Shown here: positions 48,688-58,648 of the stretch, one piece after another
Layout: each line of letters begins with the position of its first letter
How positions within the stretch are numbered: position 1 is the first letter of the stretch
Source of the DNA: Platerodrilus igneus
Taxonomy: Eukaryota; Arthropoda; Insecta; Coleoptera; Lycidae
Length of the DNA stretch: 64,000 nt
Assembly: GCA_036346225.1 (NCBI GenBank)
Contig: JARFIW010001185.1
Location: 62,001-126,000, forward strand
Direction: 5' to 3'
Program-made: the position numbers and the translations under genes
Notes under the pieces: model-generated
What the model saw: only the letters and a program-made list of their open reading frames with translations
The model's database searches: none
Told to the model about the DNA's origin: nothing

Positions 48688-48702
48688 TGTATATATATAT
48701 AA
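48688..48702 (+). promoter_or_regulatory. TATA-like element upstream of first Polinton gene
   Basis: TTGTATATATATATAAC, followed about 75-85 bp later by the probable leader exon (GTGCAGCGTTAGTATAAAAA) that ends at a splice donor. It is the best TATA candidate before the ATG at 48863; the transcription start is not known. Confidence 0.45.
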
Positions 48703-48775
48703 CTCGTTTAATTTCACCATTATTTGAACCTGCGTTTTTGAAGTGCTCAGTATACGTGCAGCGTTAGTATAAAAA

Positions 48776-48862
48776 GTAAGTTACATTTTTCTTTATTTTG
48801 TAAAAAGAATATTTTACTTTATAATATTTGCAAGTTTGTAACAGCATTGCTGTTGTTTGTAG
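48776..48862 (+). other. Probable 87-bp leader intron
   Basis: AAAAAGTAAGTT is a consensus donor at 48776 and TTGTTTGTAG an acceptor ending at 48862, immediately before the ATG of the first gene. The interval is AT- and T-rich with no ATG-initiated frame. Confidence 0.5.
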
Positions 48863-49174
48863 ATGGATCAAGTAATACAAAACAATAATAAACAGTCCGT
48901 TGTAGGCCCTAGAAAAGAGGCAAAGAGGTTAGCCGAATTGCCACTAAACGTTCCACAAAGAATTTACAGAGCAAGAATAGTGCATTCCAAATATGGTGAT
49001 TGTGTTTTGATTGAGTTAGCAGACAATATTTCATTTCTGCCACAACGCAACACGGAATTGTGGAGAAAAAACATTGAGGAATTGGGTTCTGGAAAATACG
49101 CAATAACCATATTAGAACTAATAGATATTAAAAGACCCAATCATCTTGTGTCCTACAGAATAGAACACATTTAG
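48863..49174 (+). CDS. Small conserved-type protein preceding polymerase
   Basis: A 103-residue intact frame starting ATG at 48863. The N-terminal 30 residues are polar and basic (RKEAKRLAEL). The rest looks like a compact beta-rich domain: RIYRARIVHSKYGDCVLIEL, then ADNISFLPQRNTELWRKNI and KYAITILELIDIKR. I recall similar small proteins, with a FLP.R motif, next to polymerase genes in arthropod Polintons, but no function is established and I do not assign one. It lies 51 bp upstream of the polymerase start in the same orientation and behind the strongest promoter-like sequence, so it could be an early, replication-associated protein. Confidence 0.7.
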   Translation: MDQVIQNNNKQSVVGPRKEAKRLAELPLNVPQRIYRARIVHSKYGDCVLIELADNISFLPQRNTELWRKNIEELGSGKYAITILELIDIKRPNHLVSYRIEHI

Positions 49175-49225
49175 AAAAACAAAAAATAATTGGTATGTTT
49201 TTATAATTATTGCTTGTTTTGAATA

Positions 49226-52200
49226 ATGACTGAACATATTAATACTTTAAGTAGCGAAATTGTTTTTAAAGTTAATAACGCATGCAATATTTTATTTAAA
49301 AAGTATACAATTAAAGAAGCTGAAATTTTGTTAAAATATATCAAACGATACTTAAGGTTATTTGTAAAGGCGGTTAGACATGGCGACTTAAATTTAGGTC
49401 AGTTAAGGCAAATTCAAACCAATATGGGATTGTTAAAAAGCATCCAATCATCAATTAAAAATTTTCATGTAGGAAGCGGCATTCAATCTGTTTCACAACC
49501 ATCACGTTTGGGAGTCAAATGGATTGATTTGGTTTCCGCTTTTGCAAGAAGAATTAGAACAGGCGTTATAATAAACATGCATCATAAGGATTTAATGGCA
49601 TTTTTTAATGATTGTTTTAAGGTAATTAAAATTAAAATAAAAAATAGTTTAAAAAAATTAAATTTAATAAAAATTAATATTACACTTTGCGGAGAATTTG
49701 TTAAAACATCTAATATTGATGAAAATAATGTAACGGATTTTAAACATTTTAATACAAAAAATGTGGCGATTGACGTAGGAACCGATTTAACATCATGGTT
49801 TCGTGATGATGTGGTTGATAAACTAAGAACAAAACTATCGGAGTTTCAGGAATCAAAATCAGGCTGGGCTTTGAAAAAAATTGTATCGATGGAAGTTAAT
49901 ATTAATAAATACGAAATGGGCAATGGACGTGTTTCATCTTTTATTCCGCTTCCAAAGCAAATTTCAAATAAATATGCATGCATCAACGTGAAAAATTCAG
50001 ATGAGTGTTGCTTTTTGGGCAATTGTTTCAGCATTATTTCCTCTAAAATAAGAAGTAATCTCACATCCTCATATCCACACTACAGATTAGTTTTGAATGT
50101 TGAAGGATTGGAAATGCCGATGTCGATTAAAAATATTTCAAAATTTGAAAATATGAATAAAATTTCCATAAATGTATACAGTTTAGAATTAAATTGCGCT
50201 AAAGAAAAATCGTTCTATAGTGTGGTGCCAACAAGGCTTACTATGCAGAAAGCTGAGAAGCATGTAAATTTACTCATAATTCAAAATCAATATTTTCCAA
50301 ACGTAAACAATTATAATACTCCAAGTGAGGATTTTGAAAATGTTGAAATAAAATACCATTATGTTTGGATAAAAAGTTTATCGCGGCTTATTGGCAACCA
50401 ACTAAATAAACATAAACATAAAAAATATATTTGCGATCGTTGTCTGAATTACTTTAACACCTTCGATAAATTAAATGATCACTCTAAATATTGCGAAAAA
50501 GTAAATATCTGTAGAATTTCATATCCTAGGCATCGTCATGTTGAATTTAAGAATTATGTTTATAAGCAAAAGTACCTTTTATAATTTATTCCGATTTTGA
50601 GACTATTTTAAAACCTGTTAAAAATCATAGTTATCAAAATATTCCAAGCACTTTAAAGTATCAACATCATAAAGCTTTTAGTGCTGGTTATTATTTAAAA
50701 TGTGACTATGATGAATCGTTATCATTTTTAAAAATTATTTGGGGAAGATTGTATAGATTGGTTTGCAAACGAAATGGTGGAAGTTGCAAAATTTGTTCGA
50801 AGTAAAATCAAACATATTGAACCAATGATTGAACCTCATAATAACATTATTGCAACACATTGCTCTATATGTGAAAATGCATTTTCTGAAAACGCTATCA
50901 TCGTTAGAGACCACTGCCACTTTACTGGCAACTTCAGAGGTTTTACACACCAACATTGTAACCTCAACTTTAGAAATAGTTTTGTTGTACCGGTTGTGTT
51001 TCATAATATGAGTGGATACGATTCCCATTTCATGATACGAGAATTATCAAAAAAGGGTAATATTAGTTTATTGCCATTAAACAAAGAGAAATACATTTCA
51101 TGTACTCTGAACGATCTAGATGCTGATGATGATGGTGATGCCAAGATAAAGTTTCGTTTCATTGATTCTTTGAGATTTTTAAATTCATCTTTAGACAGTT
51201 TAGTGGCCACATTGCAACCTTCAGATTTCAAATATTTATCGAAAGAATTTTCAAATGTCTGTTCAAATAAATTGAACTTATTAACAAGAAAAGGTGTATT
51301 TCCATACGAGTACATTGATTCAATGTCTAAACTGAATGAATTTGAACTTCCAAAAATTGAAAACTTCTATAGCATGTTGACTGGTGAACATGTCACTGAG
51401 GATATGTATAACCATGCTCTAAAAGTTTGGAATGCATTTCAAATAAAAACATTTCGGAGTATGCCTTACTTTATATGAAAACCGATATAATGTTGTTAAC
51501 GTGTGTTTTGAACAATTTCGCGAAAAGTCGTTTGCCACATATGGGCTCGATCCTGCTTGGTACTTCACCTTACCAGGGTATGCTTGGGATTGCATGCTTA
51601 AGCATACAAAATATAAGTTAGAGTTGCTTATGGACATTGATAAAATTATGTTTATTGAAAACGCTATTAGAGGTGGTATTAGTCAGGTGAGCAACCGATA
51701 TTCCGAAGCTAACAATAGATACATGCATAATTATGATGCATCTAAACAATCCAAATATCTTCTATATTTGGATGCTAACAATCTTTACGGGTGGGCAATG
51801 TCTCAAGCATTACCATACGGCGACTTTGAATGGGTTGACATTAATCTCGATATTATTTCAATTCCAGATGATGCTCCAGATGGATATATTTTGGAGGTTG
51901 ATTTGGAGTATCCTGAATATTTACATGATTTACACCGCGATATGCCGTTTTGTGCAGAACATCAGATCCCTCCAGGATCAAAATTGCCTAAATTAATGAC
52001 CACATTATCCAATAAAACTAAGTACATTTTACATTACAGGAATCTTAAACAGGCGTTGTTAAACGGACTTAAATTGACAAAAATCCATCGAGTTCTAAAA
52101 TTTAAACAAAGTTGTTGGTTAAAACCCTATATTGATTTGAATACTGAGCTTAGGAAACTTGCAAAGAATGAGTTCGAGAAAAATTTATTCAAATTAATGA

Positions 52201-53024
52201 ACAATGCGGTATTTGGAAAAACAATGGAAAATATTCGAAAGCACCGCGTTGTAAAGCTAGTTAAACGTTGGGAGGGTCGTTATGGAGCGAAAAATTGGAT
52301 GGCAAGCCCCATGTTTCATAGTTACACAATTTTCGATGATGAGTTAATGGCTATTGAGCTAAACAAAACCGAATTAATCTTTAATAAACCATTATATGTT
52401 GGTATGTCCATATTAGATATTTCTAAAATTTGTATGTACAATTTTCACTACAATTTTATGCTTCCAATCATGAAGGTGGAAAATTGCAAGCTCATGTATA
52501 GCGATACCGATTCGTTTATTTATGAGTTAACTTGTGACGATGTATATAACGAACTTATTAAGTCAAATCTCGCAAAGTTTGACACTTCTGGGTATGATGT
52601 AAATAATCGCTATGGAATACCTCGGGTTAACAACAAAGCTTTGGGGCTCATGAAGGATGAAACAAACGGTGTAATAATAACACATTTTGCTGGGTTACGA
52701 TCGAAAATGTATAGTTACAAGTTGGAATGCAATCCAAATGAGAAGGAAAATAAAACACGTAATCATGGTGTTATAAAAAAATCCAAAGGTATCAAATATA
52801 ATGTAGTAAAAAATGAAATAACTTTTGAAGACTATGTTTCATGTTTAAAAGATTTTAAAGAAAAGAAACTTAAGCAAGCCACGTTCCGTTCCTACGCTCA
52901 TGATGTATTTACAATAATTCAGGAAAAAATTGCATTAAGTCCATATGATGATAAACGTAGTCTAATACCACATTCATATGATACATTACCGTGGGGACAT
53001 TATAGTATCGCGATGATGGAATAA
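49226..53024 (+). pseudogene. polB: Protein-primed family B DNA polymerase (several frameshifts)
   Basis: Replicative polymerase of the element, about 1,265 codons in total. 49226-50584: N-terminal part ending in a C2H2 finger (CDRCLNYFNTFDKLNDHSKYC). About 50580-50740, in a second frame: exonuclease Exo I with SDFET. 50774-51478: a zinc/HNH-like block (CSICENAF, RDHCHFTGNFRGF, HQHCNLN) and Exo II/III (NMSGYDSHF, KFRFIDSLRF). 51427-53024: motif A YLDANNLYGWAMSQALP, the motif B region NNAVFGKTMENIRKHR, and motif C YSDTDSF. The catalytic residues are all present. Frame changes occur near 50578 (T-run), 50740 (G-run), between 51430 and 51460, and near 51508 (T-run). The segment opening at 51501 starts with GTG, not a real initiator. 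The stop is at 53022. Confidence 0.92.
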
Positions 53025-53122
53025 ATATATTTTTAGAAGTTTAAAACAAGCAATAATTAAGAAAAACTTACTAAATATTTTATTTGTTTTACAGATAACC
53101 GCTTTCCATTATAGTTAACAGT

Positions 53123-53932
53123 ATGGATGTTGAACAATTAGTAGAAAATCAAAAAGAAATTGAAGTGCCTAGTTTACTGACCATTAGCATAAAAACAATA
53201 CTGAATCAAATTGGGTTAACCAACCAGAGTCATATTGGCATGTTAAAATCAATACTTCCAAAAACAGTATACAAAGACATAAAAAGAACAGTTATTGGAA
53301 TGTTTAATAGTGCAGATATTTATGAAGTTAACCTCAAATTTCTTAAGTCTGTGCTACTACAAAATGATTTTGACAAGCATGCGTCGAAGTATTTGGAGAA
53401 GTTGGTCAACTACCACAACGATCCAACTAGAATCAATATAATGTACATAAAAGAACACATCAATCCAATAATGTATTCCAATTTTCTGGCAGAATACCTA
53501 TACATATTTGAGGAAATTGGATGGGATCATTTTTTGGCTACTGTTTTAACAACAGGTGAAGAGGACATACTTCATAAGTGGGATTTTACAAAACCTTTGT
53601 CTGAAGAGCAATACATGTGTTTAATGTATATTCCAACAAATCGCATGCCTCAATTTGCAGAGCGATACAATCGTGTAGTTGTACATTCTTGGGAAAAATT
53701 AAGTACTATCACAGCTTCTACTGAGAGTTATTCATGTTGCAAGGAATGTATGAGAGGTGTTAAGGGTGTAATTAAAAATACAAAATTTATGGTATTTGAA
53801 GATGCTTGTATAGTACCAGATCTTATATGGAACATGAGTTATTGGTGTTGCAGATGTGAAAGAATGCCTTTATTTCAAGTAATCGATGAGTCAGAATATT
53901 ATACTCATATTGATTATATTGCACAAGTTTAA
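53123..53932 (+). CDS. Unknown 269-residue protein with C-terminal cysteine clusters
   Basis: Intact frame starting ATG at 53123, 98 bp after the polymerase stop. An AATAAA polyadenylation signal is at 53976-53981. The predicted protein is largely helical. Residues about 205-255 carry two cysteine groups: SYSCCKECMRG and SYWCCRCERMP, enough to bind zinc. I recognise no enzyme family. Its position after the polymerase in the same orientation suggests a replication or host-interaction gene, but that is inference. An acceptor-like TTTGTTTTACAG ends at 53094, so a spliced transcript is possible. Confidence 0.75.
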   Translation: MDVEQLVENQKEIEVPSLLTISIKTILNQIGLTNQSHIGMLKSILPKTVYKDIKRTVIGMFNSADIYEVNLKFLKSVLLQNDFDKHASKYLEKLVNYHNDPTRINIMYIKEHINPIMYSNFLAEYLYIFEEIGWDHFLATVLTTGEEDILHKWDFTKPLSEEQYMCLMYIPTNRMPQFAERYNRVVVHSWEKLSTITASTESYSCCKECMRGVKGVIKNTKFMVFEDACIVPDLIWNMSYWCCRCERMPLFQVIDESEYYTHIDYIAQV

Positions 53933-53975
53933 ATGTTGTATAATGGATTGCGGTTGTTGTATATGTAATAATAGA

Positions 53976-54009
53976 AATAAAAAATGTTTTTCTCAATTTG
54001 TATTTTATT
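53976..54009. terminator. Convergent polyadenylation signals
   Basis: AATAAA at 53976-53981 on plus serves the gene ending 53932. TTTATT at 54004-54009 is AATAAA on minus and serves the gene ending 54022. The two convergent transcripts would end within about 90 bp of each other. Confidence 0.6.
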
Positions 54010-54021
54010 GAACTGAATACA

Positions 54022-54753
54022 CTATTTTAAATCATTCAAATCGCATAAAATTCTATCATAATAGTAAAAGATGCATTGCTTTAGACCAATACACAGACTG
54101 CATAAACTGCATAAATTATTAAAAGTCTCCAAAGTCTGAAACATGCAATATTCATCATTATTAGAATAATTTTTCACTAAATCTAAAACATTTCTATAGT
54201 ATGCATAAAAGTTCATTTCTTTTAAGAGGTTTACTTGATCATCCACTATACATTGATTTGCTTCCAAAATCTGAACTACATCATTTTCACAAAGCATATA
54301 TTCAACATCATGTTTAGTAAGTTTTAAAAACTTTTCATCATTGTATACGACTTGTTGTAACTTGCACGCATCAATGATTGAATCATCGTCATTACCATTG
54401 CCATCCAATGGTTGTTGCATAGTAAAGAAGTTAACTTTGTTATTAAGCAGTTCCATAAGGTGATTCCACTCAACATCGCTTAAACTAATTTTATTGTTAC
54501 CATCATCATTTAAGTAGCTATGTCGATTTAAATCAATTGTAGGTGTAAACTGTCGAGCTGGAGATAGACCTACTTTGATGTTATAGTATGAGAGTGGAAA
54601 TGTGGTTTGTAGCAGTAAATAATGTTCGCTTTTACTAGCATGTTCAACTTTATCTAGATATTGATTGATTGCAGCATCATAATCAACATCTTCGGATGAT
54701 GATGATACATCATAATCATAATAATCACTTTCAACACTACTTTCTTCAACCAT
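54022..54753 (-). CDS. Unknown acidic protein, possible paralogue of the gene at 62893
   Basis: About 243 residues from the ATG at 54753-54751; the open frame extends 11 codons upstream only from a GTG. The N-terminus is acidic and Ser/Tyr-rich (EESSVESDYYDYDVSSSSED). The central domain reads FPLSYYNIKVGLSPARQF, then a T-I-D-L strand and ISLSDVEWNHLMELL. The C-terminal half is helical with several cysteines. A hydrophobic strand, a VG(L/I)S motif, another strand and an EW....L helix recur in the protein at 62893-63726, so the two may be related. The pattern vaguely recalls nucleic-acid-binding beta-sheet plus helix folds, but I assign no function. Confidence 0.7.
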   Translation of the reverse strand: MVEESSVESDYYDYDVSSSSEDVDYDAAINQYLDKVEHASKSEHYLLLQTTFPLSYYNIKVGLSPARQFTPTIDLNRHSYLNDDGNNKISLSDVEWNHLMELLNNKVNFFTMQQPLDGNGNDDDSIIDACKLQQVVYNDEKFLKLTKHDVEYMLCENDVVQILEANQCIVDDQVNLLKEMNFYAYYRNVLDLVKNYSNNDEYCMFQTLETFNNLCSLCSLCIGLKQCIFYYYDRILCDLNDLK

Positions 54754-54837
54754 GATTGCAAAGACCTTTTGCGATACTGAAATCACGTGAGAAAAATGTT
54801 CATTATATTTTTTGCGTAACCCCCACTTCCCCCGCCA

Positions 54838-55740
54838 TTACAAATTGGATTTTTTTATCCATGAATTGTGAGAATTATCAAACCCCAACCATTTTACAAA
54901 TAGATGATCTCCTTTTTGGCGTAACACTTTTTCAACAAGAAAAACATCAGGATGTGAGGTTTTCTGCAGTTCTTCTGCATAAAACTGTCCCAAAATCGGT
55001 TCACCTTTAGAATCTTCAAGTAGATAGGTAGCAGGATTGCCAACTACTATTTTAACAATTTTAAAGATTTCTGTGGAATAATTTGGCATGTAACCTTTAG
55101 GAAAATCAGACTTATATTTCGAAATTCGAACATGGTCGCCAACTTTAAATTTTATCGCCCCCATTACTTTCAAGGCATTAAACTGTGGTAAATATGTGAA
55201 TTTGGTGACATCTTTAGGCTTCATTTTAATTTTCGAATGTTTTTTGTTATTATACTGTTGAGTAATATTAGGCAATGCATCCAACCATTTACATTTACGT
55301 TTAAGGCTAAATTGTTTGAATAATTCATTCTTTAACGTTCTAATTACTCGTATAACTATGGCAGCTTTTTTTGTACTGAATGTAGAGTAATGATTAATGT
55401 TATGCATCTTCATTAATTTTTCATATCTGCTGTTGTAAAATTCTTTACCATTATCGGTTTGTAAATTATAAGGCACACGACCTTCGTTAAAAATGGATGT
55501 CATTGCCCGGCAAACATCAATTGCATTTTTTGATTTTAAAGGACGTGTCCATAGATATTTTGAATAACAATCTATCACCACCAACACATACCTATAATTG
55601 GAATTTTCCTTAAAATATTGATCAAATTCGATAAAGTTGGCTTGCCAGAGATCGTCTCTGTGTTTAATAATGGTACGTTTTCTAGGAAAATTTTTTCTGG
55701 CTGCTTTATACAATTCTTCAACAACGGCAAGCTTTGACAT
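54838..55740 (-). CDS. int: Retrovirus-type integrase with C-terminal chromodomain, catalytic residues substituted
   Basis: About 300 residues from the ATG at 55740-55738 (MSKLAVVEELYKAARKNFPR); the frame opens further upstream only with a TTG. This protein joins element ends to host DNA. Order: an N-terminal helix; the rve core with RDDLWQANFIEF, YVLVVIDCYSKYLW and QTDNGKEFYNSRYEKLM; then NRTLKN-like VIRTLKNELF; a basic SH3-like region (KFKVGDHVRIS); and a chromodomain (VEKVLRQKGDHLFVKWLGF, then SWI). The middle Asp (TDNGKEF) is present. The first catalytic Asp position (after WQA) is Asn, codon at 55636-55638, and the position of the catalytic Glu before R.IRTLKN is Ile, codon at 55351-55353. 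The frame is otherwise intact. If correctly read, the enzyme is inactive. Confidence 0.9.
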   Translation of the reverse strand: MSKLAVVEELYKAARKNFPRKRTIIKHRDDLWQANFIEFDQYFKENSNYRYVLVVIDCYSKYLWTRPLKSKNAIDVCRAMTSIFNEGRVPYNLQTDNGKEFYNSRYEKLMKMHNINHYSTFSTKKAAIVIRVIRTLKNELFKQFSLKRKCKWLDALPNITQQYNNKKHSKIKMKPKDVTKFTYLPQFNALKVMGAIKFKVGDHVRISKYKSDFPKGYMPNYSTEIFKIVKIVVGNPATYLLEDSKGEPILGQFYAEELQKTSHPDVFLVEKVLRQKGDHLFVKWLGFDNSHNSWIKKSNL

Positions 55741-55828
55741 TATATGGAAAGTGCACAATACTGGGTAACTATTATTTTTTCTCTTGATGTGCAATCGACA
55801 CTCGAAACCGTTGACATCAATAATAATA

Positions 55829-56176
55829 CTAACGATTGGAACCTTGCAACGTTGGAGATGATAAAGCTGGTGTTGTAGTTAGTGAGATTGCCGAGGTTAT
55901 AGAGGTTGATGCTGGTGAAGTTGTTATTGTCGAGATCGGTGATGTTGTTGAAGTTGATGTTGTTTGCACATTACACTTTTCCTCAATTGTATTCAGCAGC
56001 TGTTTGTGTAAATTACTAATACAGGTATCCACGTATCGCTTATTGGCAGCATCATAATCAGCTTGTGGTTCTATAACATTACAAAGTTTTTTGTATTGCA
56101 TATCATATTGATCATCAAATGTATAATGAAGCCGATATTTTGTGGATGAATGTGTACCAAACTTATCGATACTCAT
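55829..56176 (-). CDS. Short protein with fibre-like motif and Thr/Ser-rich tail
   Basis: A 115-residue intact frame, ATG at 56176-56174. The centre contains DYDAANKRYVDTCISNLHKQ. This resembles the D-A-x-N-K-x-Y-V-D motif seen where stalks begin in trimeric phage and viral fibre proteins. The last 45 residues are Thr/Ser/Ile-rich repeats (TSTSTTSPISTITTSPAST). It lies between the integrase and the gene ending at 56191, all in one orientation and tightly spaced. A role as a virion surface fibre is an inference from the motif only. No signal peptide or membrane segment is seen. Confidence 0.6.
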   Translation of the reverse strand: MSIDKFGTHSSTKYRLHYTFDDQYDMQYKKLCNVIEPQADYDAANKRYVDTCISNLHKQLLNTIEEKCNVQTTSTSTTSPISTITTSPASTSITSAISLTTTPALSSPTLQGSNR

Positions 56177-56190
56177 CTTTCAAAATGCTA

Positions 56191-57065
56191 TTATGCAATG
56201 ATCCCTTCTTCTCTGAGTTCTTCTTCAATACTAATTATTTCATTATTGTGACCAGTATGACCTGCCGATTTTGATGCGTGTAACAATCTAAGTCGCTCAA
56301 CTAGTTCGTGAGGTGTGTTCCAGTACACATACTCCTTTGTTTTAGCGTTGACTTCATTCAACAGACCATATCCTACTGGTGCATCTAGTATTGGTTTAAT
56401 AATTTTGATGTACTTATACGATCTGGAGCCAATAATTTTGTTTTGAGGATCATAGTTCCGTTTAAGAGCGTTAGTAGCTTCTAAAATCTTTCTGTACTCT
56501 TTTGATCATTCTTGGTATACTTTTCAGGTTTTTTAAGTATTAAAAGTTCATATAATCCTGGAGTGCCTTTATGAGTTTTACCATTTATAACTAAATCAGC
56601 TGATTTGGGTGTTATGGTAACTAAAGCATTTCCCATACTCCAGTGATCTGTACTAGCATCGTATCGGAGGGCACTATGACCATAATCGATTTCATCTTCT
56701 GAATTTTGAATGATTAGTTCTATATATTTTCTAGGTAAAGGATGCTCATATCGCTCTAGAAATTCACCAGTAACAACATGATCATCATCATCATCATCCT
56801 TTACTTCAACTTTAGGCAAAATGCCAAGAGCAGCAACATCGGCAGAACTATCTGCAACTGCCAACTTTGATTTCAATTTATGGTTAACAGATGCATATTT
56901 TTTTGTTTTAGCAATCTGTAGTAATGGTTCAATTATTGGTTTATATGCTGTTTCAACCATTTGCTGAGTATCAAGTTCACCCCTCTTAAGAGCTTTAAGT
57001 TTACGATTAATTGAACGTCTAGTTTTCGTTAATCTTTCTTTAATCGTTCTATCAGTGACATCCAT
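56191..57065 (-). pseudogene. Conserved Polinton protein of unknown function (one frameshift)
   Basis: ATG at 57065-57063. The first 190 residues are open (to 56481): a basic N-terminal helix (RTIKERLTKTRRSINRKLK), an acidic DDDDDD stretch, a PRKYIELI segment, then a compact domain with HKGTPGLYELLILKKPEKY. A one-base shift at the A-run near 56500 moves the gene into the next frame. That frame stays open to the TAA at 56193-56191 and continues the domain (GSRSYKYIKIIKPI, VYWNTPHELVERL). I recall this protein in many arthropod Polintons, always without assigned function. Only 14 bp separates it from the next gene. Confidence 0.75.
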
Positions 57066-57118
57066 CTTGTTGGCATGCAGAGTAGAAACTGAGCTGCAGT
57101 AAAGCGGTTATAGAAAGT

Positions 57119-57796
57119 TTATATTGTTATATAACAATCAAATCCCTTTCGATATCGTCCATAATTAAAGTCTTTTGCAATGCATAGAAAATCATATTTT
57201 TCCAGCCAACATCGCGAGCACATTAATTTAAAATGATCAAAAGTCATATCGGTACCAACATGTTCATCATATATGTGTTTTAAATTTAAATGATCTTGTT
57301 TAAATAGGACAACTATGTTAACATTATCACGTATTAATTGTTTTGGTACTTTAGAATACGTTTGACACAGATAAAATGAATCTACACCCGAATGTCGACC
57401 CCTGCTGAAATATTCGCGAATTATATCCTGATTTAAGCATGAAATATCGTCAAATATCATTATCGTATTTTTACTGATTGCTTCTGGAGGGGTGACATTC
57501 TCTTTATCGCTATAGGCGTAGTACTTAATGCCCTTTATAGATTTCAAAAGTTGCTCTAAATATTTGTATTTAGCTTGTTCCAATGATTTGGAATACACGC
57601 ACACATTTTCAAACCTTAATCCGTGTGGTGCCTCCAATAAACTAATCATTACATTGGTCTTTCCACATCCTGATGGTCCGCATATTATCGCCCTGATTGA
57701 TGTTGGAAATAAAGGTCCATGCTTTCCCACAACTTCAGATTTTAAAAAATTATGATCGTCTATACTTAATTGTTGAGGCTGCCGTATAAACTTCAT
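57119..57796 (-). CDS. FtsK/HerA-type genome packaging ATPase
   Basis: A 225-residue intact frame, ATG at 57796-57794. It is the ATP-driven motor that pumps genome DNA into the capsid, of the A32-like/HerA-FtsK group found in Polintons, adintoviruses and large DNA viruses. The Walker A motif is at residues about 37-50 (IICGPSGCGKTNVMISLL) and Walker B is NTIMIFDDISC at about residue 110. The sensor-type YFSRGRHSGVDSFYLCQTYS follows, a pattern typical of the family. The length matches other members (about 200-250). It starts 35 bp from the divergent start at 57832, so the two genes probably share a promoter region. Confidence 0.93.
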   Translation of the reverse strand: MKFIRQPQQLSIDDHNFLKSEVVGKHGPLFPTSIRAIICGPSGCGKTNVMISLLEAPHGLRFENVCVYSKSLEQAKYKYLEQLLKSIKGIKYYAYSDKENVTPPEAISKNTIMIFDDISCLNQDIIREYFSRGRHSGVDSFYLCQTYSKVPKQLIRDNVNIVVLFKQDHLNLKHIYDEHVGTDMTFDHFKLMCSRCWLEKYDFLCIAKDFNYGRYRKGFDCYITI

Positions 57797-57831
57797 ATTA
57801 AGTCGAATGTTTTAATAATACTAATCAGTTG
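57797..57831. promoter_or_regulatory. Short divergent intergenic region
   Basis: Only 35 bp separates the ATPase start (minus) and the ATG at 57832 (plus), including TTTAATAATA. Any promoter elements must overlap the leaders or coding ends. Confidence 0.4.
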
Positions 57832-58646
57832 ATGGCTAAACGTTGTAAAGGAAGGGTGTTCTAAACACCTTGATAAACAAATTACCGGTAGAGCTTCATG
57901 AACCGGGATACCAATTTTGTGGGCCAGGTACCAAGTTACAAGAACGATTAGTACGAGGTGATTCCGGCATTAACGATCTAGATAGATTGTGTCGCGATCA
58001 CGATATTGCTTATGCTCAAAACCCTGACGACTTGACCGCACGACACAGAGCTGATAAAGTTCTAGCAGAAGGCGCTTGGAACCGAGTGAAATCGAACAAC
58101 GCTCAGTTTGGAGAGAAAGCAGCCGCTTGGGCCGTAACCAATGCAATGAAAATTAAAACCAAACTGGGTATGGGGTTACATCAAGAAGGATAAAGAGGAA
58201 GAAAAGAGACAGTGTTGTTCATTTAAAGGGGCATATTGACACCAATTAGAACTGCTGTAAAGCATATTGTCAAAGATTCAAATGTGAAGAAATTTATCAA
58301 TATGAGTTTACTTGCTGCAAGAAAAGCAGTTAAAACTGCTGGTGGAAAAAAGAGAGTGCGATTTCCTCGAATTATTCCCATACCTAAAGCGGGAGGCTTT
58401 CTTCCATTTCTAGTGCCACTATTTGCAGGTCTTTCAGCTGCAGGAGCACTAGCTGGCGGTGTTGCAGGGGTCGCTAAAGCTGTCAACGATGCTTCGGCAG
58501 CTAAGAAACAATTGGAGGAAAATCGACGTCATAATGTCACCTTCGAGGATATAGCTTTAGGTAAAAAAGGTGAAGGGTTATATCTTTCATCGCGCAATAA
58601 AAAAGGATTTGCCTTATACTTAAAACCCAATCGAAAAAACTTGTAA
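57832..58646 (+). pseudogene. PLA2-domain virion protein with hydrophobic C-terminal region (frameshifted)
   Basis: An ATG at 57832 starts a short frame that stops at 57862. The conserved domain continues in the adjacent frame from 57849. Residues in 57870-58193 form a parvovirus-VP1-type phospholipase A2 domain: the calcium loop YQFCGPGTKL and the catalytic LDRLCRDHDIAYAQ with the His-Asp pair and Tyr. The frame is interrupted by stops at 58191 and near 58220. It then continues in the same frame at 58236-58646 with a basic segment (KKRVRFPRIIPIPKAGG), a long hydrophobic Gly/Ala-rich segment (LVPLFAGLSAAGALAGGVAG) and a C-terminal GLYLSSRNKKGFALYLKP. The breaks coincide with short G-runs, so this was probably a single ~270-residue protein. 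In related viruses such domains act on membranes during particle uptake. Confidence 0.8.
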
Positions 58647-58648
58647 AC

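Noticed and set aside
51501..53024. Separate polymerase gene starting at 51501
   Set aside because: The start codon is GTG and the sequence is the direct continuation of the upstream exonuclease domain after a frameshift, so it is part of one polymerase gene.
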